Part shown: positions 1 through 6,678 of the stretch, one piece after another
Position numbering within the stretch: position 1 is the stretch's first letter
Layout: each line of letters starts with the position of its first letter
Origin: an uncultured Bacteroidales bacterium
GTDB taxonomy: Bacteria > Bacteroidota > Bacteroidia > Bacteroidales > UBA932
Assembly (NCBI GenBank): GCA_945912085.1
Contig: CAMEBJ010000073.1
Location: forward strand, 1 to 6,678
Direction: 5' to 3'
Length of the DNA: 6,678 nucleotides
Position numbers and translations under genes: made by a program
The notes under the pieces: generated by a model
What the model was told of the DNA's origin: nothing
Databases searched by the model: none
The model's input: only the letters and a program-made list of their open reading frames with translations

Positions 1-317
1 CTCATCATTCTGGTTCCCGGTGATATCTCAATCCCTTCGTCTGTGGTGTATTCCTGAGGATGTGTCAGGCTGAAGAGCGCCTCCCAGATTTTCTTGCGGA
101 ACGGACTGCCGAACAGAATCAGGTCCTCAAGGGAGACAGATTCCCTCAGACGCCAGATTTCTTCATCTGAGACGACATTGGCGTGGATTTCCTTGTATTC
201 CAGGTTCTTTTTTGAAGCCAGAATCTTTGCGGTGTCTGACAGTCCGGAATAGTCTTTCGAGACTGAGGCTATCTTTCCGTCAACGCGGACGACAACCCAT
301 TTGCCGGGAGTATTCAT
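1..317 (-). CDS. MGMT-family (O6-alkylguanine-DNA methyltransferase-like) protein, 3' part missing
   Basis: The first 105 codons read without a stop from an ATG at 317 down to the left edge, where the gene is cut. Residues 1-60 (starting MNTPGKWVVVRVDGKIAS) match nothing I recognise. Residues about 70-85 read LFGSPFRKKIWEALFSL, which fits the start of the MGMT/Ada/Ogt DNA-binding domain (family pattern G-T-P-F-Q-x-x-V-W-x-A-L). This domain carries the helix-turn-helix and, further on, the PCHR active-site cysteine that accepts the alkyl group in a one-use repair reaction; that motif would lie outside the window and cannot be checked. The link after the helix (THPQEYTTDEGIEISPGTRMM) is longer than the usual IPYGxTxSY turn, so this is a divergent member or a non-catalytic alkyltransferase-like protein. 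It is transcribed away from the uptake operon and is probably unrelated to it. The family call rests on one motif; the reading frame itself is secure. Confidence 0.7.
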   Translation of the reverse strand, partial: MNTPGKWVVVRVDGKIASVSKDYSGLSDTAKILASKKNLEYKEIHANVVSDEEIWRLRESVSLEDLILFGSPFRKKIWEALFSLTHPQEYTTDEGIEISPGTRMM

Positions 318-347
318 ATTATTGTTTGCTATAGGTCGAGAAACTCC

Positions 348-355
348 CAAATATA
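348..355 (-). promoter_or_regulatory. Probable -7 element of the promoter for the minus-strand MGMT-like gene
   Basis: The minus strand reads TATATTTG, an exact match to the Bacteroides -7 consensus TAnnTTTG. It lies about 30 nt upstream of the ATG at 317, giving a short leader. A T-run (minus strand, 378-373) sits 17 nt further upstream, where a TTG/TTTG -33 element would be expected, but it is only a weak match and the spacing is slightly short. The -7 match is seen directly; promoter activity is inferred. Confidence 0.5.
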
Positions 356-361
356 CAATTA

Positions 362-376
362 TTTTATCATATAAAA
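362..376. repeat. Short AT dyad between the divergent promoters (possible operator)
   Basis: TTTTAT (362-367) and ATAAAA (371-376) form a perfect 6-bp inverted repeat around the 3-nt centre CAT. It lies between the two outward-facing TATATTTG elements, about 37 bp upstream of the plus-strand -7 element and overlapping the expected -33 region of the minus-strand promoter. That position would suit a regulator binding site, but a 6-bp all-A/T dyad is easily produced by chance in AT-rich sequence. Confidence 0.25.
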
Positions 377-412
377 AACAGTGTAGAGATGTTTCTGATT
401 GCGATATTTGTT

Positions 413-420
413 TATATTTG
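413..420 (+). promoter_or_regulatory. Probable -7 element of the promoter for the susCD-type operon
   Basis: TATATTTG matches the Bacteroides -7 consensus TAnnTTTG exactly. Transcription would begin near 427, leaving a leader of only about 27 nt before the ATG at 454, with no room for a riboswitch or long structured leader. No clean TTTG lies at the expected -33 distance (TTTC at 392-395 is the nearest), so an activator may be needed. A second ATATTTG (404-410) sits exactly 10 bp upstream of the ATATTTG in this element; it reads GATATTTG and so misses the first consensus base. Confidence 0.55.
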
Positions 421-453
421 CGGACTTGAAAACAAAAAACTGACACACCTATT

Positions 454-3400
454 ATGTGCAACAACCGAAATATTCAGCAAACGGGCAGACGCAGAGGACG
501 TTTCTGCCTGTCGGTGACAGCATTGTCAATTGCAGCAATGTCATTTGCCCTGTTGACTTGGCAGCCTGCCAGTGCAGCCGTTGCAGATCCCTCTTTCGCG
601 TCGCAGTCCCAGAAGGTGGTCCTTTCCGGCCGTGTGACTGACCGTCAGGGAGAGCCTGTCCCGGGAGTGACTGTCTATGTAAAGGGGAACACGTCCAAGG
701 GAACGATGACCGATGAAAAGGGACGCTACAATCTCGACATCACTTCGGAGTCGGGCAAAAAGCCGGTCATTATCTTCAGTTGCATCGGAATGGACACCCA
801 GGAAATCACTTTCAATGGCAAGACCGTGATTGACATTGTTATGGATGAATCCGCTTCCCAGCTTGAGAACTCCGTCGTGACGGGATATGCCAACATCCGC
901 AAGGAGAGCTTTACCGGAAACACGGTTTCTGTCAGCAAGGAGGAACTCCTGAAGGCGTCCAAGACCAATGTCATCAAGGCCCTCCAGTCGTTCGACCCTT
1001 CCTTCCGAATCAAGGAGAACAACCTGATGGGATCCGACCCGAATGCCGTTCCTGAACTATATATCCGAGGTGAATCGGGAGTGGGAACCAAGGAACTCGA
1101 TGTTGATTCCGACCAGTTCAGCAAGGCTAATCTTGAGAACAATCCGAACCTTCCTATTTTCATTATGGACGGTTTCGAGATTTCTGCTCAGAAACTCTAC
1201 GATATGGACCCTGACAGAATCGAGAACATCACCATCCTGAAGGATGCCGCCGCAACGGCAATCTACGGTTCAAGGGCTTCAAACGGTGTCGTTGTCATCA
1301 CGACAGTGGCTCCTTCTCCGGGAAAGCTCAAGATTTCCTACAAGTTCGTCGGCACGGTCGAGGCTCCGGACTTGAGCGACTACAACCTGATGAATGCGGA
1401 AGAGAAACTCCAGACGGAACTTCTCGCCGGATGTTACGACCCACAGAAGGCAGGCGTACAGAGCGACATCATAGAGAGACTGACGGAGTACAATGCCAAG
1501 CTGCAGAATGTCCGCAGGGGAGTCGACACCTACTGGATGGCAAAGCCTCTGCGCTCTGTCTTCAACCACAAGCATTCCCTCTACATCGACGGAGGTAGCA
1601 GCGCATTCCGTTTCGGGGTGGACCTCCAGTACACCAATCAGGACGGTGTGATGAAGGGATCGAAGCGTGACAGGATGGGTGCGGGAGTCTATCTTCAATA
1701 TGTTTACAAACAGCTGTCGATCAAGAACTACACTTCATTCCTGCAGACTGATTCAAGGGAATCGCCGTACGGTTCTTTCTCGGACTACACCAAGGCCCAG
1801 CCTTACGATGAGTACCTCGATGAAAACGGAAACTATCTTGAGAATCTCCGTTCCTGGAGCATATACTCGGGCAGCAACCGTGTGAACCCTCTTTACGAGG
1901 CCGGACTGAGCAGCTACCAGAAAGGGCGCAGCCAGGAGTTCATCAACAACCTTTCCATCAACTGGTACATCATCGATGACCTCCGTCTGAGCGGACAGGT
2001 CAGTGTCACGAAGAGCATATCTTCCAGCGACCGTTTCTATGATCCGCGTTCAAAGAAGAACTCCCAGCTTCTGGACTTGTCCAACCCTTCTTCGGGAACA
2101 CTCTACACAACCAGGGGCAACAGCCTGTACTGGAACGTGAATGCATATCTTTCCTACAACAAGACATTCGGCAACCACAACATCAACGGACAGGCCGGTG
2201 TCAACCTGATGGACCGCACAAACGAATCCCTGAACACGACTTATTTCGGTTTCCCTTCCGGTGAATTCGATTCAGTCAACTACGCACAGGAACTGAAAGG
2301 CAAACCGACATCCTCGGAAAGCACAAGCCGGACCATAGGCTTCCTTGCCGGTGTGAACTACAGTTTCAAGGACATATATCTTCTTGACGCCTCCTGCCGT
2401 TTCGACGGGAACTCAGCCTTCGGAAAGGACAACCGTTTCGCCCCTTTCTGGGCGGCGGGTGCAGGTCTGAATATTCACAATTATGCATTTTTCAAGAGCA
2501 CACCTCTCAACCTTCTGCGTCTGAGGGTGACCTACGGGCGCACCGGTAAGATCAACTTCCCGGCCTACGCCGCCCTGACTACCTATCAGGTGAACACCAG
2601 CGAGTGGTACAAGACCGGTTACGGAGTGTCCATAATGGCACTCGGAAACAGAAATCTCAGATGGGAGGTGACAGACCAGCTCGACACCGGCTTTGAATTG
2701 GGACTGTGGAAGAACAGGGTCTATGCGAAGTTCAGCTATTACAGCAAACTCACCAAGGACCTCATCAACGACGTGACCATTCCGAGCTCGACAGGATTCA
2801 CAAGCTACCGTGACAACATCGGAGAGGTGACCAACAAGGGAGTCGAACTCAATATGAGGGTCGAGGCAATCCGCACAAAGGATATGATTCTCACTCTTCA
2901 GGGATCCCTCGCCCACAACAAGAACCGTCTGCGCAAGGTTGCAGAGAGTCTTGAGGAGTACAACAAGAGGGTTCAGGACACGATGTCCTCCTACGGCAAC
3001 AAGGACGAGAATGCCTCCAAGCCTTTCACCCAGTATGTCGAGGGAGTCTCCCTCAATTCAATCTGGGGAATGAAGTCACTCGGAATCGATCCCGCCACCG
3101 GTCAGGAAATCTTCCTCACGAAGGACGGCAGGCTGACTGACACCTGGAGCGCTTCCGAGCAGCAGGTTCTCGGGGAAACCGACCCGAAAGTCCAGGGCTA
3201 CTTCGGATTCAACTTCCAGTGGAAGAACTTCACCGTCTATACTTCCTTCCTCTACGAGGCCGGCGGCTACCGCTACAACTCGACCCTTGCCACAAAGGTC
3301 GAAGGCGTAAGTATCTACCAGTCCAACGTGGACAGGAGGGTGCTGACCGACAGATGGAGCACTCCCGGTCAGGTTGCCGCCTACAAGGCGATGGAGCCGG

Positions 3401-3648
3401 GAATCTACGGAGTGACCAGCACGCGTCCGACTTCACGTTTCGTGCAGAAGTACAATGCCCTGTCTTTTTCTTCACTGACAATAGGCTACAGCATTGACCG
3501 CAAGTATCTCAAGAAAGCTCATATGAATATGCTCCGCATCGAACTTGCTACCAACGACCTGTTCCACGTGTCTTCGGTAAAGCAGGAAAGGGGCTTGAGC
3601 TATCCTTATTCCCGTTCATTCAACTTGTCAGTGCAGATAGGTTTCTAA
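454..3648 (+). CDS. susC-like: SusC/RagA family TonB-linked outer-membrane transporter
   Basis: This 1064-residue protein has the full SusC architecture and a normal length. A Sec signal peptide has a basic stretch (GRRRGR, residues 11-16), a hydrophobic core and a likely signal peptidase I site after PASA (about residue 41). A carboxypeptidase-regulatory-like beta domain spans about 57-130 (opening LSGRVTDRQGEPVPGV). A TonB-box-like segment follows near 138-145 (ENSVVTGY). The plug runs from about 150 to 285 and includes PELYIRG (200-206) and the SusC signature ILKDAAATAIYGSRASNGVV (261-280). The rest is beta-barrel, ending in an aromatic beta-signal (FNLSVQIGF) for BAM insertion. There is no N-terminal STN domain, so signalling to an anti-sigma factor is not expected. 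The ATG at 454 is the only start that keeps the whole signal peptide. The family role is TonB-driven import of oligomers too large for porins, paired with a SusD lid; the substrate cannot be read from the sequence. Confidence 0.97.
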   Translation: MCNNRNIQQTGRRRGRFCLSVTALSIAAMSFALLTWQPASAAVADPSFASQSQKVVLSGRVTDRQGEPVPGVTVYVKGNTSKGTMTDEKGRYNLDITSESGKKPVIIFSCIGMDTQEITFNGKTVIDIVMDESASQLENSVVTGYANIRKESFTGNTVSVSKEELLKASKTNVIKALQSFDPSFRIKENNLMGSDPNAVPELYIRGESGVGTKELDVDSDQFSKANLENNPNLPIFIMDGFEISAQKLYDMDPDRIENITILKDAAATAIYGSRASNGVVVITTVAPSPGKLKISYKFVGTVEAPDLSDYNLMNAEEKLQTELLAGCYDPQKAGVQSDIIERLTEYNAKLQNVRRGVDTYWMAKPLRSVFNHKHSLYIDGGSSAFRFGVDLQYTNQDGVMKGSKRDRMGAGVYLQYVYKQLSIKNYTSFLQTDSRESPYGSFSDYTKAQPYDEYLDENGNYLENLRSWSIYSGSNRVNPLYEAGLSSYQKGRSQEFINNLSINWYIIDDLRLSGQVSVTKSISSSDRFYDPRSKKNSQLLDLSNPSSGTLYTTRGNSLYWNVNAYLSYNKTFGNHNINGQAGVNLMDRTNESLNTTYFGFPSGEFDSVNYAQELKGKPTSSESTSRTIGFLAGVNYSFKDIYLLDASCRFDGNSAFGKDNRFAPFWAAGAGLNIHNYAFFKSTPLNLLRLRVTYGRTGKINFPAYAALTTYQVNTSEWYKTGYGVSIMALGNRNLRWEVTDQLDTGFELGLWKNRVYAKFSYYSKLTKDLINDVTIPSSTGFTSYRDNIGEVTNKGVELNMRVEAIRTKDMILTLQGSLAHNKNRLRKVAESLEEYNKRVQDTMSSYGNKDENASKPFTQYVEGVSLNSIWGMKSLGIDPATGQEIFLTKDGRLTDTWSASEQQVLGETDPKVQGYFGFNFQWKNFTVYTSFLYEAGGYRYNSTLATKVEGVSIYQSNVDRRVLTDRWSTPGQVAAYKAMEPGIYGVTSTRPTSRFVQKYNALSFSSLTIGYSIDRKYLKKAHMNMLRIELATNDLFHVSSVKQERGLSYPYSRSFNLSVQIGF

Positions 3649-3651
3649 AAT

Positions 3652-5157
3652 ATGAAGAATATGAAGAAATATATACTTATTTTAATGACGGCGTTGCTGA
3701 CTCTCTCCTCCTGCAACAAATGGCTTGACATCCAGCCTGCCAACACCATCAACGAGGATGACCTGTTCAACACCGGGGACGGCTACAGGATTGCCCTGAA
3801 CGGCATATACCTGAAACTTGCCTCCTCTTCCCTCTACGGACGTGAACTGACATACGGGATGACCGAAGCCCTGGCGCATACCCACGAACCCGAGCTTGCC
3901 TACAAGAACAATCTTGTTTACAAGGATATGTCCAACTTCGAGTACACTTCCGATGCGGCAAAGGGCATAATTTCGGGAATATGGTCCGAGTCCTACAACA
4001 TCATAGCCAACTGCAACAATCTCATCGACCACATTCAGAAAGAGGGGACCGCCAAGTTCGCCCAGGGGGAGAAGGAGAGGAGTCTCATTTACGGAGAGGC
4101 ATTGGCTGTCAGGGCAATGTGCCACTTCATCATCCTTCAGTATTTCGCGCCTGCACCAAAACTCAATGTCCCGGACGAGAACGGGAAGTATGATTTCTAT
4201 CTGCCGTACTATGACACATTCTCAAGGGAGATTGCCGAATATCTGGACATCCCGGCTTTCATAGCGAAAATTCAGGAAGATTTCATCGCTGCCCGCGACC
4301 TTGTCAGGGCCTATGACCTGGCCGATGACCTGAATGTCTACAGACTGACATCCAAGTACAGGTTCACCGGAGCGACATCCAATTCCGCATATCCGCAGCC
4401 GGATGACATCTTTTTCGCCTTCCGCGGCTACAGAATGAATTACTATGCCATAACGGCTTTTCTCGCAAAGGTATATGACTACAACGGACAGTATTCCGAG
4501 GCGAAGAAGGAGGCAATGGAAGTAATCGATGCCAAGGCCGGTGCAGAGAAAATCTTCTACATCACTCCGTCAGAAGATGCTCCGAAAGACTACAAACTTA
4601 GCAACGACCTGCTCTTTGGCTTGAGCAAAGGCACCCTGACCGATGATTATGGCCGTTTCCGCAATGCCGGTACCACGCTTCAGCTCAATTCCGCCTATTC
4701 CACAATCATTAGCCCTGCGACGACTGACTACCGGTGGAGAACTCTTGTGGGAGCCAACGGTGACGGAAATTTGGTCTGCAAACGCTACAGCGGGGAAGGG
4801 CAGTCCACCAATGACATCCTTCCTGTCATACGTCTTTCGGAAATGTTCTACATTGTTGCGGAATACTATGCCGCCTATGCAGGTATGTTCAATGAATCTC
4901 GCCAGTTCATCGAGACTGTCCAGGTTGGAAGGGGAGCTCCGGAGAATCAGCTGGCCGGTCGCATTACCGACATGGAATCCTTCGGCGAGGAACTTCTCAA
5001 GGATGTGCGTGTGGAGTTCATAGAAGAAGGAAAAATCTTTTATTACTGCAAGAAATTCAACATCAAGCCTGATGCCTGGGACAAAGGTTCGTCCAGTGTG
5101 TTCCAGCCGTCCAACTGGTATTTTGCCCTTCCGGACAATGAGTTCGGAGTAAATTAA
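3652..5157 (+). CDS. susD-like: SusD/RagB family nutrient-binding outer-membrane lipoprotein
   Basis: This 501-residue lipoprotein starts 3 nt after the susC-like stop. Its signal peptide ends in a lipobox LSSC with the lipidated cysteine at residue 21, followed by NKWLDIQP, the usual SusD opening. The conserved TPR-type helices are visible: GEALAVRAMCHFIILQYF (148-165), AFLAKVYDYNGQYSEAKKEA (269-288) and PVIRLSEMFYIVAEYY (391-406). A C-terminal segment with VEFIEEGKIFYYCKKF (454-469) corresponds to the family's E-x-x-x-E-F-x-x-E-G region, and FALPDNEF closes the protein. SusD proteins cap the SusC barrel and capture substrate at the cell surface. An alternative start at Met4 (3661) gives an equally good, more typical 18-residue signal peptide (MKKYILIL...), and no ribosome-binding site decides between them. 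The length is normal and there is no sign of damage. The ligand is unknown; nothing visible distinguishes glycan from peptide binding. Confidence 0.96.
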   Translation: MKNMKKYILILMTALLTLSSCNKWLDIQPANTINEDDLFNTGDGYRIALNGIYLKLASSSLYGRELTYGMTEALAHTHEPELAYKNNLVYKDMSNFEYTSDAAKGIISGIWSESYNIIANCNNLIDHIQKEGTAKFAQGEKERSLIYGEALAVRAMCHFIILQYFAPAPKLNVPDENGKYDFYLPYYDTFSREIAEYLDIPAFIAKIQEDFIAARDLVRAYDLADDLNVYRLTSKYRFTGATSNSAYPQPDDIFFAFRGYRMNYYAITAFLAKVYDYNGQYSEAKKEAMEVIDAKAGAEKIFYITPSEDAPKDYKLSNDLLFGLSKGTLTDDYGRFRNAGTTLQLNSAYSTIISPATTDYRWRTLVGANGDGNLVCKRYSGEGQSTNDILPVIRLSEMFYIVAEYYAAYAGMFNESRQFIETVQVGRGAPENQLAGRITDMESFGEELLKDVRVEFIEEGKIFYYCKKFNIKPDAWDKGSSSVFQPSNWYFALPDNEFGVN

Positions 5158-5160
5158 ATT

Positions 5161-5168
5161 AGAGAGAG
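5161..5168 (+). promoter_or_regulatory. Purine-rich ribosome-binding-like stretch before the DUF4843 gene
   Basis: AGAGAGAG lies in the 13-nt gap after the susD-like gene and is the only Shine-Dalgarno-like sequence before any gene in the window. It ends 2 nt before the ATG at 5171 but 8 nt before the in-frame ATG at 5177, the more usual spacing. It therefore slightly favours initiation at Met3. Bacteroidota rely little on such sites, so this is weak evidence. Confidence 0.3.
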
Positions 5169-5170
5169 TT

Positions 5171-5950
5171 ATGAGAATGGAAGAGATTAAAAAAGGATTG
5201 GTACTGCTTGTACTCATTCCGCTGTTTTTCTCCGGATGCAAACCGTCGGAGATTCCTCTGTTCGATTCAAAGAGCATGCTTTACATCCAGCAGGACGATT
5301 TCGTTGACGGAGAGTCTCTGGACCTGGCTAACCTCCAGAGGTCTTTTGCCCTGTATCCGGGTGAGGAGTACATCGAGGTTTCCTTCAAGGTGAACCTCAT
5401 TGGTGCCGTAACTGATTACGACCGTCCTTTCGAGGTTGTTCAGAATGAGAAAAAGGTTGACACCCTGAAGGTGACGGCTGCAGACGGGTCAGTAAAAAAA
5501 TACAGGCTTTTCCCTGCGGATGAGTCGGAATTTGAAATCCTTACCCCGGTTCTCAAGGCCAATGAGATTACATCTGACCTTGTTGTCAGACTCAGGAAAA
5601 GCGCAAGGATGGAGACAGACACTGTCAGACTTGCCTTTCATCTGGTTCCTAATGAGCATTTTGAAACAGGCTACGAAAACCGCCTGTCAGCAAGGGTGGA
5701 TTTCGGAAACTATCCGCTCAAGCCGTCCTGGTGGACTTTGTACATTGAAACCTCTTACCTGGGGGCATATTCTGCAGCGAAATTCGAAGCTTTCTACAAT
5801 TTCTGCAAGGAATCCGGGATTTCCGTTGACATTGTGGCTGAAAAGGAAGCATCCGAGCTGCGTGAACTCTCCCTTCAGTTCAAGAGGTACATCCAGGAGC
5901 ACGGGCTGAAGGAAAGCGACGGCTCACCGATGGAACTTCCGATAATTTGA
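5171..5950 (+). CDS. DUF4843 domain-containing lipoprotein
   Basis: This 259-residue protein has a lipoprotein signal peptide ending at the lipobox FSGC (lipidated Cys23), so it is probably outer-membrane anchored. Features I associate with DUF4843 are an early aromatic strand (MLYIQQDD, 36-43), a beta-rich segment with the DYDRPF motif (82-87), and a C-terminal part with LKPSWW (183-188) followed by YLGAYSAAKFEAF (196-208). These correspond to the family's D-R-x-F, kP-x-W and lG-x-y-s-x-K blocks. The molecular function is unknown. Its constant place just after susCD pairs suggests an accessory surface protein of the uptake complex (inference). It lies 13 nt after the susD-like gene and 15 nt before the PKD-like gene. 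Translation may start at Met1 (5171) or Met3 (5177); the lipobox is unaffected. The length is normal for the family and the frame is intact. Confidence 0.88.
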   Translation: MRMEEIKKGLVLLVLIPLFFSGCKPSEIPLFDSKSMLYIQQDDFVDGESLDLANLQRSFALYPGEEYIEVSFKVNLIGAVTDYDRPFEVVQNEKKVDTLKVTAADGSVKKYRLFPADESEFEILTPVLKANEITSDLVVRLRKSARMETDTVRLAFHLVPNEHFETGYENRLSARVDFGNYPLKPSWWTLYIETSYLGAYSAAKFEAFYNFCKESGISVDIVAEKEASELRELSLQFKRYIQEHGLKESDGSPMELPII

Positions 5951-5965
5951 TAAATTTGCATTTGT

Positions 5966-6678
5966 ATGAAAAACAGGTATATACACAATATTTTCCTTGG
6001 CCTTGCGCTTTGCCTTACCGGATGCTATTCGGACAAGGGAAACTATGAATATGTGGATATCAACAAGGTGGATGTCTACCTGAGTTGCGGTTCCGCTTGC
6101 ACGATTACCAAGGGGGAGACCTTGGAAATCAAGGCCCAGATATCCTTTCCTTCCGGAAGCGGAGATTCCGACAGGCTTGAGTATCAATGGTATCTCGGCG
6201 GATATCCGGACGGGAAACTGGAGGGAGAGGAGTGGCGCTCTCCGGAGATAGTCTGGACTCCGGACAGGCTCATGACCAAGGAAACCCTTCTGATTGAGGT
6301 TCACGACCCTGTGACGGACATCCGTTATTTTGCCGGGACACAGGTCACGGTCAAGGCTGTCTATGATGCGTGGGGAGTCCTTGTGCTTTCAGAAAAGGAG
6401 AATGGCAACTCGATGCTCTCGTACATAAAATGGAATCAGGAGAATCTGACTGATCTTGAGACTGCGGAACCTTCTGCAAGTACTCAGAATGCCCGTTCGG
6501 GTAAACTGATGAAGTCCTACACGGAGTACCTGGATGCTTTCAGCAAGGAAAATGGCGGGAAGGATCTTCCTGCAGGACCAATCTCTCTTAGGGAGCATTT
6601 CTGTGCGGACAAGTCGAGCGTAGCCAATCTTCTTGTGCTGACAGAGAACGGGGCAATTGACGTAAGCGGCAAGGACTT
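5966..6678 (+). CDS. PKD-like family lipoprotein (PKD_6 type), C-terminal part missing
   Basis: An open frame of 237 codons starts at the ATG at 5966 and runs past the right edge without a stop. The signal peptide MKNRYIHNIFLGLALCLTGC ends in a clear lipobox LTGC with the lipidated cysteine at residue 20. The next residues YSDKGNYEYVDIN contain DKGNYEY (23-29), the hallmark opening of PKD-like lipoproteins next to DUF4843 genes. A beta-sandwich-like region follows with LEYQWYLGG (71-79, as in PKD folds), then WGVLVLSEKENGNSMLSYIK (136-155), matching the start of the family's second, probably repeat-based half. Members are usually about 450-550 residues (from memory), so roughly half is visible. 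The role is probably surface binding or scaffolding for the SusCD complex; no catalytic motif is seen. Cysteines 41 and 45 (CGSAC) are an unusual pair. The frame was read directly from the sequence; it is open at the edge and so easily missed. Confidence 0.87.
   Translation, partial: MKNRYIHNIFLGLALCLTGCYSDKGNYEYVDINKVDVYLSCGSACTITKGETLEIKAQISFPSGSGDSDRLEYQWYLGGYPDGKLEGEEWRSPEIVWTPDRLMTKETLLIEVHDPVTDIRYFAGTQVTVKAVYDAWGVLVLSEKENGNSMLSYIKWNQENLTDLETAEPSASTQNARSGKLMKSYTEYLDAFSKENGGKDLPAGPISLREHFCADKSSVANLLVLTENGAIDVSGKD

Noticed and set aside
348..420. CAAATATA (348-355) and TATATTTG (413-420) as the ends of an invertible promoter segment.
   Set aside because: The inverted repeat is only 8 bp and is fully explained by two opposed -7 elements; the flanking bases do not extend the match, and invertible promoters in Bacteroidales usually have longer repeats.
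428..453. Riboswitch or structured leader before the susC-like gene.
   Set aside because: The predicted leader is about 27 nt of A-rich sequence with no stem I can find.
484..510. Arginine-rich GRRRGRFCLS in the SusC signal peptide as a twin-arginine (Tat) signal.
   Set aside because: The residues after the arginines do not fit the S-R-R-x-F-L-K pattern, and TonB-dependent barrels are exported unfolded through Sec.
2413..2916. Minus-strand open frame of 167 codons within the susC-like gene (others at 726-1163 and 1279-1698).
   Set aside because: All lie wholly inside the SusC barrel or plug coding sequence, whose frame is supported by family motifs; the antisense products resemble nothing known.
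4570..5277. A 235-codon open frame on the minus strand opposite the end of the susD-like gene and the start of the DUF4843 gene.
   Set aside because: It overlaps two clearly recognised genes, has no recognisable domain or signal peptide, and is a typical shadow of well-used codons on the opposite strand.
5951..5958. TAAATTTG, a TAnnTTTG match just before the PKD-like gene, as an internal promoter.
   Set aside because: It ends only 7 nt before the ATG, which would leave almost no leader; no -33 match is apparent and the 15-nt gap fits cotranscription. A chance match in an AT-rich gap is simpler.
5924..6304. Minus-strand open frame of 126 codons (and 6389-6598) opposite the last gene.
   Set aside because: The plus-strand frame from 5966 has a lipobox and the DKGNYEY family motif and continues to the edge, so these are shadows.

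Overview
The window reads as part of a Bacteroidota chromosome, most likely order Bacteroidales. The evidence is an adjacent SusC/SusD pair, two further lipoprotein families found essentially only in this phylum (DUF4843 and PKD-like/PKD_6), starts without a strong Shine-Dalgarno sequence, and two copies of the Bacteroides-type -7 promoter element TAnnTTTG in the AT-rich gap between divergent genes. The genus cannot be fixed from the sequence.

Layout. Positions 1-317 (minus strand) hold the N-terminal part of a gene running off the left edge; its C-terminal visible part resembles the DNA-binding domain of O6-alkylguanine-DNA methyltransferase. Positions 318-453 are a short AT-rich divergent promoter region with one TATATTTG element facing each way and a small dyad between them. 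From 454 to the right edge, four genes lie on the plus strand with gaps of 3, 13 and 15 nt, so they are almost certainly one operon: a SusC/RagA-type TonB-dependent outer-membrane transporter (454-3648), a SusD/RagB-type substrate-binding lipoprotein (3652-5157), a DUF4843 lipoprotein (5171-5950) and the first 237 codons of a PKD-like family lipoprotein (5966 to the edge).

How the genes work together (inference from the families): SusC forms the barrel and SusD the lid of a nutrient uptake complex energised by TonB-ExbBD. The DUF4843 and PKD-like lipoproteins are probably surface-exposed accessory binding proteins. No glycoside hydrolase, polysaccharide lyase, sulfatase, ECF sigma/anti-sigma pair or hybrid two-component sensor is in the window, so the substrate is not determined. 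From memory, SusCD-DUF4843-PKD-like cassettes often precede thioredoxin-like proteins and zinc metalloproteases, so a peptide or protein substrate is at least as plausible as a glycan; the genes right of the window would decide.

I see no tRNA, rRNA, CRISPR array, insertion sequence or convincing rho-independent terminator. All genes appear intact except the two cut by the window edges. Nothing here requires a new kind of system; it is a fairly ordinary nutrient-uptake locus whose accessory lipoproteins are poorly characterised.
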